A stretch of DNA of 64,000 nucleotides from Mesorhizobium zhangyense (GTDB lineage: Bacteria; Pseudomonadota; Alphaproteobacteria; Rhizobiales; Rhizobiaceae): positions 111,285 through 175,284 of the forward strand of contig NZ_JAAKZG010000012.1 of assembly GCF_011045115.1 (NCBI RefSeq). The letters are read 5' to 3'. Position 1 is the first letter of the stretch. Every line of letters starts with the position of its first letter. Below are positions 34,473-44,132 of this stretch, one piece after another. The notes beneath the pieces were generated by a model that was not told the DNA's origin, ran no database searches, and was given only the letters and a program-made list of their open reading frames with translations. The translations under genes were made by a program, and so were the position numbers.

Positions 34473-35414
34473 GTGACTTCTTCTCCCGCCACCTCCGAAC
34501 AGGCCACACCGGCATCTGCGATTCTGTTCGTATTCTGCGCCGGTGTCCTGTTTTCATGCCTCGACACCAGCGCGAAATATCTCGTGCTGTCAGGCATGGA
34601 TCCGGCATTCGTTTCATGGGTGCGGTTTGCCACCCATCTGGTGCTGGTGTTTCTGCTGTTTCGGGGCTGGAGCAATCCGGCGATGTTCCGGGTCAAGAAC
34701 CTGCCGCTGCAGGTGTTGCGCGGCGTCTTCCTGTTCGGCTCGACGATCTTCAATTTCATGGCCCTGCGTTCGCTGCAGCTTGCCGAAACCATGTCGATCT
34801 ATTTCTTCGCGCCGATGGTCATCACCGCGCTTGCCGGGCCTCTGCTGGGCGAATGGGCCGGTTGGCGGCGCTGGATGGCGATCCTTGCGGGACTGGTCGG
34901 GGTTATCGTCATCACGCGGCCGGGCTTCGTCACGTTCCAGATCGGCCATCTCTATGCGCTGTGCTCGACCGTGAGCTACTGCCTCTACGTCATCATGACG
35001 CGCTCGATGTCGGCAAAGGAAAGTCCTGAAAGCCTGATCTTCTATTCAGCACTTGCTCCGGTCGTGCTGATGGCGCCCGCCGTGCCCTATACGGCTTCGA
35101 TGCCACCGGATCTTTTCCACGGGGCGATTCTTCTGGCGCTCGGCTTCTTCGGCGGGTTCGGCCATTGGCTGCTGATAAAAGCCTACAAGCAGGCAACGAC
35201 GACGGCGCTTGCCCCTTATCCCTATCTGCAGATGGTCTGGATGATCACCGCTGGCTATCTGGTTTTCGATCAGTTCCCGGATAAGTGGACACTGGTTGGC
35301 GCCGGCATCATCGTCGCCAGCGGCCTCTATATCGTCCACCGCGAGCACAGGTTGCGCCTCAAGAACCGCACCGTTCCGAATGCCGAAGACGAGGATCTGG
35401 CAAAAAAGCTTTGA
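34473..35414 (+). CDS. EamA/DMT-family transporter
   Basis: A 313-aa inner-membrane protein with ten predicted transmembrane helices arranged as two EamA repeats. The first repeat starts at AILFVFCAGVLFSCLDTSAK and contains the family segment ALRSLQLAETMSIYFFAPM. The second contains GHWLLIKAYKQATTTALAPY. Members export or import drugs, amino acids or metabolites, and the substrate cannot be told from sequence. The start is GTG at 34473. It lies upstream of the LacI-type gene, from which it is separated by the palindromic operator. Confidence 0.88.
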   Translation: MTSSPATSEQATPASAILFVFCAGVLFSCLDTSAKYLVLSGMDPAFVSWVRFATHLVLVFLLFRGWSNPAMFRVKNLPLQVLRGVFLFGSTIFNFMALRSLQLAETMSIYFFAPMVITALAGPLLGEWAGWRRWMAILAGLVGVIVITRPGFVTFQIGHLYALCSTVSYCLYVIMTRSMSAKESPESLIFYSALAPVVLMAPAVPYTASMPPDLFHGAILLALGFFGGFGHWLLIKAYKQATTTALAPYPYLQMVWMITAGYLVFDQFPDKWTLVGAGIIVASGLYIVHREHRLRLKNRTVPNAEDEDLAKKL

Positions 35415-35439
35415 TTTGCCGGTGTTCGATGGCATAAGC

Positions 35440-35460
35440 CGATTTAAACAGTTTAAATCG
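35440..35460. promoter_or_regulatory. Perfect 21-bp palindromic operator upstream of the LacI-type gene
   Basis: CGATTTAAAC at 35440-35449 and its exact inverse GTTTAAATCG at 35451-35460 flank a single central A. The palindrome ends 19 bases before the start codon and directly precedes the ribosome site. The size and odd-centred symmetry fit a LacI-family dimer site, so self-repression is likely. Confidence 0.8.
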
Positions 35461-35479
35461 TCGCTCGGGGGAGGACGTT

Positions 35480-36502
35480 CTGGCACAGAAGATCAAGCTT
35501 TCGACCATTGCGGATGCGCTCGGCGTTTCCACGGCCACCGTTTCGCTGGCGTTGCGCGACAGCGCGCTCGTGGCCGACACGACGCGGGACCGCATCAAGG
35601 AACACGCCCGCGCCATCGGCTACATCTACAACCGGCGCGCAGCCAGCCTGCGCACGTCGCGGTCTGGTATCGTCGGGGTCGTCGTCCACGACATCATGAA
35701 CCCCTTCTTCGCCGAAATCCTGCGCTCCATCGAGAGCGAACTTGACCGCAGCCGCCAGACCTTCATCCTTTCCAATCATTACGACGATCTCGAAAAGCAG
35801 CGCACCTTCATCGACACGCTGCTGCAACTCGGTGCCGATGGCGTGATCATGTCGCCGGCGATCGGTACGCCGCCGGAAGACATCATCATGGCTGAGGAAA
35901 ACGGCCTGCCGGCGGTGCTGATCGCACGAACGGTGGAAGGGGCCGAAGTGCCGGTTTTCCGTGGCGACGATTCCTATGGCACCGGGCTGGCCACCAACCA
36001 CCTGATCTCGCTTGGCCACAAGCGCATCGCCATGATCGGCGGCACCGACCAGACCTCGACAGGCCGCGACCGCTATCAGGGCTACCTGAACGCCATGGAA
36101 GCCGCCGGGCTGGAGGTCCGGCCAAGCTGGCGTATTCCTGGCCCGCGCACCAAGCAGGCGGGCTTCGAGGCTGCCGGCCAGTTCCTGGCGTTGAAAGACA
36201 AGCCCACTGCGGCCTGCTGCTGGAACGATCTTGTCGCCATTGGCCTGATGAACGGTATAGCGCGCGCCGGCCTCGTGCCCGGCATCGACATTTCCGTCAC
36301 CGGCTACGACGATCTGGAGGAGGCCGCGATCGCCACGCCGGCGCTGACGACGGTGTGGAACGGCCAGCGCGAAGTGGGCCGGCGGGCGGCAAGCGCGCTG
36401 CTCGACAAGCTCAACGGCCAGTCGGTTCGGCCATCGCAAGAACTCATCAGGCCGGAGCTTCATGTCCGGCAGTCGACAGGCAAGCCCGTAGAGCGCGGCT
36501 GA
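35480..36502 (+). CDS. LacI-family transcriptional regulator with probable CTG start
   Basis: A 340-aa LacI-type regulator. The helix-turn-helix and hinge run over residues 1-60 (KLSTIADALGVSTATVSLAL, then RDSALVADTTRDRI, then GYIYNRRAASLRTSRSG). The ligand-binding domain follows (VGVVVHDIMNPFFAEILRSI, then IGGTDQTSTGRDRYQGY and DISVTGYDDLEEA). The DNA-binding part needs a start at 35480, which is CTG. There is no ATG, GTG or TTG between it and the upstream in-frame stop at 35435, and GGGGGAGGA ends 4 bases before it. A TTG at 35552 would remove the DNA-binding helix. The gene precedes a 2-hydroxyacid dehydrogenase by 31 bases, so both are probably controlled by the operator at 35440. Confidence 0.85.
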   Translation: MAQKIKLSTIADALGVSTATVSLALRDSALVADTTRDRIKEHARAIGYIYNRRAASLRTSRSGIVGVVVHDIMNPFFAEILRSIESELDRSRQTFILSNHYDDLEKQRTFIDTLLQLGADGVIMSPAIGTPPEDIIMAEENGLPAVLIARTVEGAEVPVFRGDDSYGTGLATNHLISLGHKRIAMIGGTDQTSTGRDRYQGYLNAMEAAGLEVRPSWRIPGPRTKQAGFEAAGQFLALKDKPTAACCWNDLVAIGLMNGIARAGLVPGIDISVTGYDDLEEAAIATPALTTVWNGQREVGRRAASALLDKLNGQSVRPSQELIRPELHVRQSTGKPVERG

Positions 36503-36533
36503 AACACCCAGATACTCACCGAAAGAAGCAGGC

Positions 36534-37523
36534 ATGACCGAACTCAGCGCCATCACCATCCTTGTTCCCGGCAAGCTGCACCCGCGATCAGTCTCGCGCA
36601 TCGGCGAGGCATTCCGGCTGGTGCGCCTCGACAAGATCGATCCGACGCTGATAACGGACGAACTCAAGCAGACTGTGCGCGGCGTTGCCGCCTCGCCGTC
36701 GCTCGGCGACAATTCGGTGAGCGCTGCCTTCATGCAGGCTTTGCCGAAGCTGGAGATCGTCGCCAATTTCGGTGTCGGCTATGACGGCGTCGATGCCGCC
36801 CATGCCGGCAAGCACGGCGTCATGGTCACCAACACACCGGATGTGCTGACCGAGGAGGTCGCGGACACCGCAATCGGCCTGCTCATCAACACCGTGCGCG
36901 AACTGCCGCGCGCCGAAGCGTGGCTGCGCCACGGCCGCTGGGCGAAGGACGGCAACTATCCGCTGAGCCGGCTCACACTGCGCGGACGCAAGGCCGGCAT
37001 TTTCGGCATGGGCCGCATCGGGCTTGCCATCGCGCAGCGGCTGGAGGCATTCGGCATGACCGTCGCCTACCACAACCGCAGGCGCGTGGAAGGCCTGGCT
37101 TATGAATATCACGAGACGCTGGCCGGGCTTGCCGGCGCGGTCGATACGCTGATCTCGGTTGCGCCGGGAACGGCATCGACGCAGAAGGCGGTGAATGCGG
37201 CAGTGCTGAAGGCGCTCGGGCCTAATGGTGTTTTCGTCAATATCGGCCGTGGCTCGACGGTGGATCAGGATGCCCTGATTGCGGCCCTCGCCAACGGCAC
37301 CATAGCGGCGGCGGGGCTCGACGTATTCGCCGACGAGCCAAATGTGCCGCAGGCGCTGCTGGACCTGCCCAACGCAACATTGCTGCCGCATGTCGGCTCG
37401 GCCTCGGTCCATACGCGCGACGGCATGGCCGACCTCGTGGTGGACAATCTTATTTCATGGTTCGGAGAAGGTAGGGCGCTGGCGCCGGTGCCTGAGACGG
37501 TGAATGTGAAGGCGAAAAGCTGA
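36534..37523 (+). CDS. D-isomer-specific 2-hydroxyacid dehydrogenase (glyoxylate/hydroxypyruvate reductase-like)
   Basis: A 329-aa NAD(P)-dependent enzyme that interconverts 2-oxo and 2-hydroxy acids. The Rossmann motif is GIFGMGRIGLAIAQRLEAFG near residue 158. Catalytic residues are the Arg of NIGRGSTVDQ near 240, the Glu of VFADEPNVP near 268 and the His of LLPHVGSASV near 287. NRRRVEGLAYEYHE after the second strand suggests NADPH preference, because Arg residues follow the strand. It is the second gene of the LacI-controlled unit, so its substrate or a related metabolite may be the inducer. Confidence 0.88.
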   Translation: MTELSAITILVPGKLHPRSVSRIGEAFRLVRLDKIDPTLITDELKQTVRGVAASPSLGDNSVSAAFMQALPKLEIVANFGVGYDGVDAAHAGKHGVMVTNTPDVLTEEVADTAIGLLINTVRELPRAEAWLRHGRWAKDGNYPLSRLTLRGRKAGIFGMGRIGLAIAQRLEAFGMTVAYHNRRRVEGLAYEYHETLAGLAGAVDTLISVAPGTASTQKAVNAAVLKALGPNGVFVNIGRGSTVDQDALIAALANGTIAAAGLDVFADEPNVPQALLDLPNATLLPHVGSASVHTRDGMADLVVDNLISWFGEGRALAPVPETVNVKAKS

Positions 37524-37557
37524 TATTCGGCTGGCAGGCTGACTTTGAAAAGTTGGT

Positions 37558-37680
37558 GCTGCCCCTCACCCTCTCTCCGTGAAGAAGGGGAGAGGGGGGT
37601 GTCGGCGCTGGAGCTTCCTCCTTCTCCCCGTCACTATACGGGGAGAAGGTGCCGGCAGGCGGATGAGGGGCGGCGCTGCG
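37558..37680. repeat. Palindromic intergenic repeat
   Basis: Composite with one degenerate hairpin (CTCTCCGTGAAGAAGGGGAG) and one good hairpin (CTCCCCGTCACTATACGGGGAG), between ends GCTGCCCCTCACCC and GGCGGATGAGGGGCGGCGC. It separates the dehydrogenase gene from a convergent amidotransferase gene. Confidence 0.85.
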
Positions 37681-37725
37681 CTCCAAGGTTTCGCCCTCGG
37701 AGCGCTGCCACCTTCAAAGATTGTT

Positions 37726-38499
37726 CTATTCCGCTGCGCTTCTGGCGCCCTGCCTTGCCACGGCATGCTGGCGCACGGCATCGCCAAAAGCCTTGAAGAT
37801 GCGGGCAGAGACGCTGTCGGACTGCACCCAGTATTCCGGATGCCACTGGACGCCGACGGCGAAGGCGCGCGCGTCCTTGGCCGACACGGCTTCCACAGTG
37901 CCGTCTTCGGCCACTGCCTCGAGCTGAAGCCGTGAGCCGAGCCGGTCGACTCCCTGGCGGTGGACCGAATTGACCATGATGTCGCCCGGCCCGAAGATGC
38001 CGGCAAGGCAGCTGCCCGGCTTGATCGTCACGTTCTGGCGGATGGCGAAGCGCTCGTCCTGGATATCGCTCACCGGTGCGCGGTGATCAAGCGAACCTTC
38101 GCGCTCCTGGAGCTCGGTCGCCAGCGTTCCGCCGAGCGCGACGTTCATCTCCTGGATGCCGCGGCAGATCGCCAGCAGCGGCACGCCATATTCGATCGCC
38201 TTGCGGATCAGCGGCAGCGTGGTGGCGTCGCGATCGGGATCATAGGGACCGTTGGCTTCGCTGGCGTCGCCGCCATAAAGCGAGGGGTGCACGTTCGACT
38301 TCGAGCCGGTGATCATGACGCCGTCGACGGAAGCCAGAAGCTGGTCGAGGTCGAGCCGGTCGCCGAAATTGGGAACGAGCACAGGGAACACGCCGGCTCC
38401 GGAAATCGCGGCTTCGAGATATTGCTTCGGCGCGGCATGCCACGTGTAGTTGTCGAACTGGCGTACATCGGTCGATATGGCGACGAGCGGCTGGTGCAT
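37726..38499 (-). CDS. Gamma-glutamyl-gamma-aminobutyrate hydrolase-like class I glutamine amidotransferase
   Basis: A 257-aa class I glutamine amidotransferase-fold hydrolase of the PuuD (E. coli polyamine) type. The nucleophile Cys is in LLAICRGIQEMNVALGG near residue 115 and the catalytic His in VGVQWHPEYW near 222. The family uses these to split gamma-glutamyl-GABA to glutamate and GABA. It could finish the route begun by the glutamine-synthetase-like gene at 26 kb, although about 10 kb separates them. The ATG at 38499 (MHQPLVAI) is chosen because it begins at the first conserved segment. The longer frame to 38574 adds 25 unrelated residues, and neither has a strong ribosome site. Confidence 0.83.
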   Translation of the reverse strand: MHQPLVAISTDVRQFDNYTWHAAPKQYLEAAISGAGVFPVLVPNFGDRLDLDQLLASVDGVMITGSKSNVHPSLYGGDASEANGPYDPDRDATTLPLIRKAIEYGVPLLAICRGIQEMNVALGGTLATELQEREGSLDHRAPVSDIQDERFAIRQNVTIKPGSCLAGIFGPGDIMVNSVHRQGVDRLGSRLQLEAVAEDGTVEAVSAKDARAFAVGVQWHPEYWVQSDSVSARIFKAFGDAVRQHAVARQGARSAAE

Positions 38500-38619
38500 T
38501 TTGTCTATTGCTTCCGATTCAGGACGAGACGGTATTCTGCCTTTAAAATAGGCGATATTCCGGCGGCTTTCCATTGCTGTTTCGCGAGAAGAAAATACCT
38601 TCTTAGACTATAGTTTTAG

Positions 38620-39891
<1,272 letters not shown>

Positions 39892-39913
39892 TCGCAGGAA
39901 CCTGACCTCAAAG

Positions 39914-39946
39914 AAAACCCCGGAACGATCGTTCCGGGGTTTTTTG
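39914..39946. terminator. Bidirectional intrinsic terminator
   Basis: AAAA is followed by a perfect 22-bp palindrome, CCCCGGAACG pairing with CGTTCCGGGG around a central AT, at 39918-39939, and then a run of six T. Both strands carry an A/T tract, so it can end dctP on the plus strand and the DctM transcript on the minus strand. Confidence 0.93.
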
Positions 39947-39999
39947 TTGCCTGCATCTGCAAAGAAAGAGCCCGGCGCGTTGGCCGGGCTCCTTGCCGA

Positions 40000-41733
40000 T
40001 CAGTTGAAGCTCGGCGGCTTCGACAGGTCGTTGGCCGGCGGCGTAGGGTTCGCCGGAGCGGTGCCGCCCGCAGGCGGCGGTGAACCGAGTGGCGGCAGGC
40101 CGAGCCCGCCTCCACCGAGACCCGGCATGTCCGGCATCTTTATCTGGATGGAATTTGGATCAACCACCGGCCCCTTGTAGTGCATGACCATCTGCGGGAA
40201 GGCGATGACCAGCCCGACCATGACGACCTGGATGCAGACGAACGGCACCGCGCCCCAGTAGATCTGGCCGGTGGTGACTGGCTGCATGCGCTTGCCGGTG
40301 ACCTTGTCGAGATAGGGCACCTTGGCCGCCACCGACCGCAGGTAGAACAGTGCGAAGCCGAATGGCGGATGCATGAAGCTGGTCTGCATGTTGACGCCCA
40401 AGAGCACGCCGAACCAGATCAGGTCGATGCCGAGCTTGTCGGCCGCCGGCGCCAGCAGCGGCACGATGATGAAGGCCAGTTCGAAGAAATCGAGGAAGAA
40501 GGCCAGGAAGAACACCAGCACGTTGACGACGATCAGGAAGCCGAGTTCGCCGCCGGGCAGCGAGGTCAGCAGGTGCTCGACCCAGAGATGGCCGTTGACG
40601 CCGTAGAAGGTGAGCGAGAAGACGCGCGCGCCGATCAGGATGAACAGCACGAAGGAGGACAGCCGCGTCGTTGCCGCCAGTGCCTGCTTGATGACTTCCA
40701 TCGAGAGGCGGCTTTTCGCCGCCGCCATGATCAAGGCACCGACGGCACCCATGGCGCCGCCTTCCGTCGGCGTGGCGATGCCGAGGAAGATCGTGCCCAG
40801 CACCAGGAAGATCAGCGCCAGCGGCGGGATCAGCACGATGATGACCTGCTGGGCCAGCCTCGACATGATGTTGAGGTTCATCGCCCGGTCAATGATGGCG
40901 AAGATATAGATGAGAATGATGCCGACGACCGCGCCCCAGATGTCTGCATCGACGCCAAGGGTTGGCGTGAGCAGCACATGGGAAACGTAGGCCACGGCCG
41001 CCGCAGCGACCAGTGCGACAGCCAATGAGGTGACGCCATGGCCGAGCGTGCGCGCCTCGAGCGGTAGCGCCGGCATGGATTTCGGCCGGAAAATCGACAT
41101 CAGCAAGATGTAGAGAACGTAGAGCCCGGTCAGCACCAGACCGGGGATCAGCGCGCCCTTGTACATGTCGCCGACCGAGCGGCCGAGCTGGTCGGCCAGA
41201 ACGATCAGCACCAGCGACGGTGGGATGATCTGCGCCAGCGTTCCCGATGCCGCGATGACGCCCGAGGCGACGCGGCGGTCATAGCCGTAGCGCAGCATGA
41301 TCGGCAGCGAGATCAGGCCCATGGCGATGACGGATGCCGCCACCACGCCGGTGGTCGCCGCCAGCAGCGCGCCGACGAAGATCACCGCATAGGCGAGGCC
41401 GCCGCGAATCGGGCCGAAAAGCTGGCCGATCGTGTCGAGCAGGTCCTCGGCCATGCCGGAGCGTTCGAGCACGATGCCCATGAAGGTGAAGAACGGGATG
41501 GCGAGCAATGTGTCGTTCGACATCACCCCCCATAATCGTTCGGGCATGGCATAGAGCAGAGGCCAGGAAAGGTTGATCGAGCCGCTGGAGTACGGCGCGA
41601 GTTCCACGCCGATGAAGAAGAACAGCAGGCCGTTGGCGGCCAGCGAGAAAGCGACGGGATACCCCAGCAGCAGGAAGATGATGAGGCAGAAGAACATGAT
41701 CGGCGCCATGTTCTCGGCGATGAAATGGATCAC
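40000..41733 (-). CDS. TRAP transporter large permease (DctM)
   Basis: A 577-aa inner-membrane protein of the DctM/TRAP-M family with about 12 to 14 helices, for example MIHFIAENMAPIMFFCLIIF at the start and LVIVLADQ near 160. The family core with IPFFTFMGIVLERSG, ASGTLAQIIPPSLVLIV, TPTEGGAMGA and LLGVNMQTSFMHPPFGFALF is intact. The last 60 residues are a Pro/Gly-rich tail (GLGGGGLGLPPLGSPPPAGG) with no known role, which most relatives lack. GTG at 41733 overlaps the dctQ stop by four bases. It works with dctQ and the binding protein encoded convergently at 38785. Confidence 0.92.
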   Translation of the reverse strand: MIHFIAENMAPIMFFCLIIFLLLGYPVAFSLAANGLLFFFIGVELAPYSSGSINLSWPLLYAMPERLWGVMSNDTLLAIPFFTFMGIVLERSGMAEDLLDTIGQLFGPIRGGLAYAVIFVGALLAATTGVVAASVIAMGLISLPIMLRYGYDRRVASGVIAASGTLAQIIPPSLVLIVLADQLGRSVGDMYKGALIPGLVLTGLYVLYILLMSIFRPKSMPALPLEARTLGHGVTSLAVALVAAAAVAYVSHVLLTPTLGVDADIWGAVVGIILIYIFAIIDRAMNLNIMSRLAQQVIIVLIPPLALIFLVLGTIFLGIATPTEGGAMGAVGALIMAAAKSRLSMEVIKQALAATTRLSSFVLFILIGARVFSLTFYGVNGHLWVEHLLTSLPGGELGFLIVVNVLVFFLAFFLDFFELAFIIVPLLAPAADKLGIDLIWFGVLLGVNMQTSFMHPPFGFALFYLRSVAAKVPYLDKVTGKRMQPVTTGQIYWGAVPFVCIQVVMVGLVIAFPQMVMHYKGPVVDPNSIQIKMPDMPGLGGGGLGLPPLGSPPPAGGTAPANPTPPANDLSKPPSFN

Positions 41734-42314
41734 TTCTGCACCTCTTTCGCCAGCGCTTCGCCTTCGGCAACAGCTGCCTCATGAGCCGATATGAACGGTG
41801 TTGGATCATCCATGTCGCCGCGCATGATTGCGATCTTCTTGATGATCTCTGAAATGCCCTGGAAACCGAGCAGCAGGAAGCCGATCAACAGCATCGCCTT
41901 GGCGGGCCAGATGATCAGGCCGCCGGCGCTGGACGACATTTCGCCGTTGCGGACGGACAGGCTCACATAGGGTACGAAATAGAAGATCATCAGCAGGACG
42001 AAGGGCATCAGGAAGAAGACGTGCCCGAACAGGTCGATCCAGTGCTGCTTGCGGCGCGAGAACATGCCGTAGACGATGTCGATGCGGATATGTTCGTTCT
42101 GCTTCAACGTATAGGCGGCGGCGAGCAGGAATGCCGCGCCGAACAGATACCATTGCAATTCCAGCCACGCATTCGACGACATGTTGAATGTCTTGCGAAT
42201 GATGGCGTTGCCCGCGCTGACCAGCACCGCAAGCAGAATGAGCCACGAGACCCATCTGCCGACGACTTCGTTCATGCGGTCGATGGCTCTGGATAGAGCG
42301 ATTAGCCCTGCCAT
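41730..42314 (-). CDS. TRAP transporter small permease (DctQ)
   Basis: A 194-aa inner-membrane protein with four helices, the small membrane subunit of a TRAP importer. The family pattern WLELQWYLFGAAFLLAAAYT followed by KQNEHIRIDIVYG is clear near residues 65-95. The ATG at 42314 follows GGGAGGA on the minus strand. The open frame to 42374 lacks a ribosome site. It overlaps dctM by four bases. Confidence 0.9.
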   Translation of the reverse strand: MAGLIALSRAIDRMNEVVGRWVSWLILLAVLVSAGNAIIRKTFNMSSNAWLELQWYLFGAAFLLAAAYTLKQNEHIRIDIVYGMFSRRKQHWIDLFGHVFFLMPFVLLMIFYFVPYVSLSVRNGEMSSSAGGLIIWPAKAMLLIGFLLLGFQGISEIIKKIAIMRGDMDDPTPFISAHEAAVAEGEALAKEVQK

Positions 42315-42514
42315 GCGATCTCCTCCCTCAATAAGCTTTCGGCCATCGCCCGTTTCCCGGGCTTGATGGCGCATCTGGCTTTCATCGGTAGGCTGACAGG
42401 CGGGGCGGCGTCAACAACGGATGGTGCACGACTCGGTACGGATTATGCCAAGCGTTGTGGAAATCCAACGTTCCGGGACACGAATGCAACGAAAGTTGTA
42501 GAACTTCCGATGGG

Positions 42515-43426
42515 TCAGGGCTGGGCGGGTTTCTGCGTTTCCTGGCCGGCCATGCGCAGCACCAGCACTGCGGCAAGCAGCGCGAACATCCAGGCGTCGC
42601 GCCATTCGATCGGGAAATAGCCCGACCATAGTGACTCGGCGATGCCGAAGGCGAACGCGCCAAGTGCTGCGCGGGTTGGCGCATGATAGCCGCCGATGGC
42701 GGTGACGAAGAGGATCTTCAGGCCGAAGACCAGGCCGCTGCCGAAACCTATATTGCCGAAGTAAAGAGCGGCGAGAATGCCGGCGAGTGCTGCGGTGACC
42801 GCGCCGACCAGCACCGTCCCGCGGAATACGCGGCGTGCATCGACGCCGCACAGGGCTGCTGCTGCAGGATCGTCGGAGACGGCGCGCCATTCGCGCCCGA
42901 AATGCGAGCGGGCAAGGGCAAGGCCGGCGACGGCAAGCGTGGCTAGGATTACCAGGCAGTTGAGAAGCTGCATGACGGTGAGCGTGACCTGATAGCCGCC
43001 ACCTTGCGTGAAGACGATTGGCGTGGACAGGAGCGGCGGCAGCCAGAAATCATGTGTGTCGGCGGCGATGCGCGAAAGCTCCATCAGCACGATCGAAACG
43101 CCGAGCGTGGCGGCGACGATAATGTTGGGCGAACGGTCGGCCAAGGGTTCGAACACGTTGCGCGAGAGAACCATGCCGATCAGCGCCGCATAGGCGAGGG
43201 CAGCAATGATCGCCACCGTTATGGTTGCCGGCAAGGTCAGCCACAGCACCTGCCAGCCATAGACTGCGACGAGGATCATGGTCTGGCCCGAGAAAGCGAA
43301 GATCGCGCCATGGGCGAGGTTCGTCCGATGCAGCACGCCGTTGATCAACGCATAGCCGAAGGCGAGCAGCGCGTAGATCGCACCGATATGCAGGCCGTTC
43401 AGCGCTTGCTGGAGGAAATAGAGCAT
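42515..43426 (-). CDS. Orphan branched-chain-amino-acid-type ABC permease (LivH-like)
   Basis: A 303-aa membrane protein with about eight helices of the LivH family. Evidence is the N-terminal MLYFLQQALNGLHIGAIYAL, the family GYALINGVLHRTNLAHGAIF segment, and a cytoplasmic EAA-type loop SDDPAAAALCGVDARRVFRG near residue 195. No LivM, LivG, LivF or binding-protein gene is next to it, so it is an orphan or uses subunits encoded elsewhere. The full set at 54.8-60.4 kb has its own LivH. It diverges from the CGNR regulator gene with a 94-bp gap, so it is a probable target of that regulator. Confidence 0.87.
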   Translation of the reverse strand: MLYFLQQALNGLHIGAIYALLAFGYALINGVLHRTNLAHGAIFAFSGQTMILVAVYGWQVLWLTLPATITVAIIAALAYAALIGMVLSRNVFEPLADRSPNIIVAATLGVSIVLMELSRIAADTHDFWLPPLLSTPIVFTQGGGYQVTLTVMQLLNCLVILATLAVAGLALARSHFGREWRAVSDDPAAAALCGVDARRVFRGTVLVGAVTAALAGILAALYFGNIGFGSGLVFGLKILFVTAIGGYHAPTRAALGAFAFGIAESLWSGYFPIEWRDAWMFALLAAVLVLRMAGQETQKPAQP

Positions 43427-43477
43427 GCGTCATCCAGTGGCCGCGATCGGGGCGACCTGAGCGAAAACTGCGCCTGA

Positions 43478-43515
43478 AAATCTAACTTGTCAAAGGCGAT
43501 TTAGCAGTTAGATTT
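43478..43515. promoter_or_regulatory. Inverted repeat between orphan permease and CGNR gene
   Basis: AAATCTAACT at 43478-43487 and its exact inverse AGTTAGATTT at 43506-43515 are separated by 18 bases, giving centres 28 bp apart. It ends 5 bases before the CGNR ATG and lies in the gap shared with the divergent permease, which fits an operator for the CGNR protein acting on both. Confidence 0.7.
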
Positions 43516-43520
43516 GAGGG

Positions 43521-44132
43521 ATGACTATTTCCTGGACCCGGCACCGATTTTCCGGCGGCGTGCTGGCGCTTGACGTCACCAACACGGTCGTTCATCGCGG
43601 CGATGCGGTGCGTAGTTTCGACCGTTTCGAGGATGCGGCGGAGCTGCCACGGTTTGCTGCCGCCGCCACCGGCTTTCGCGCCGCCGAGTTGGACGCGCGG
43701 CCGCTTATCGCGCCAAGACCCTTGGCCATCTTGCCGACCGTGCTGGCCATCCGCGAGACGACCGACCGGCTGTTTCGCGATGCGGCGGTGCAGGGGGACG
43801 TTTCGACCGGACATCTGCCCGAGTTCCTGCGCGCCTGCGCCGACGGGCTTGCCGGTCATGACGGAAAAATCGGTGGGCAGGGAAGACCGTTCGGCAATGC
43901 TGCTGCACCATTGGCCTTCGAGGCTGCACTTGCCGTTTCGGCGCTGTCGCTGCTGTCGAATGAAAGCGTCAGGCGGCTGAGGGTCTGTCCGAATTGCAAC
44001 TGGCTGTTTCTCGACAGGAGCCGCAATGGCAGCCGCATGTGGTGCGACATGGCGGTCTGCGGCAACCGCCAGAAGGCAAAGCGCCACTATCACCGCCGCA
44101 AAAGCGGGTCGGAGGAGATTTCCCATGTCTGA
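43521..44132 (+). CDS. ABATE-domain CGNR zinc-finger transcriptional regulator
   Basis: A 203-aa protein with an N-terminal ABATE domain (residues about 5-150, beginning FSGGVLALDVTNTVVHRGD) and a C-terminal CGNR zinc finger (VCPNCNWLFLDRSRNGSRMW then CDMAVCGNRQKAKRHYHRRK). The four Cys are arranged as CPNC and CDMAVC, the standard spacing. The family is linked to stress responses and DNA binding, and its ligands are unknown. GAGGG lies directly against the ATG, closer than usual, but no other start fits the domain. The stop overlaps the lipoprotein gene by eight bases. Confidence 0.9.
   Translation: MTISWTRHRFSGGVLALDVTNTVVHRGDAVRSFDRFEDAAELPRFAAAATGFRAAELDARPLIAPRPLAILPTVLAIRETTDRLFRDAAVQGDVSTGHLPEFLRACADGLAGHDGKIGGQGRPFGNAAAPLAFEAALAVSALSLLSNESVRRLRVCPNCNWLFLDRSRNGSRMWCDMAVCGNRQKAKRHYHRRKSGSEEISHV

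Noticed and set aside
43521..44132. Alternative start for the CGNR gene because the Shine-Dalgarno abuts the ATG
   Set aside because: No other start codon lies before the conserved ABATE segment, so the ATG at 43521 is kept.
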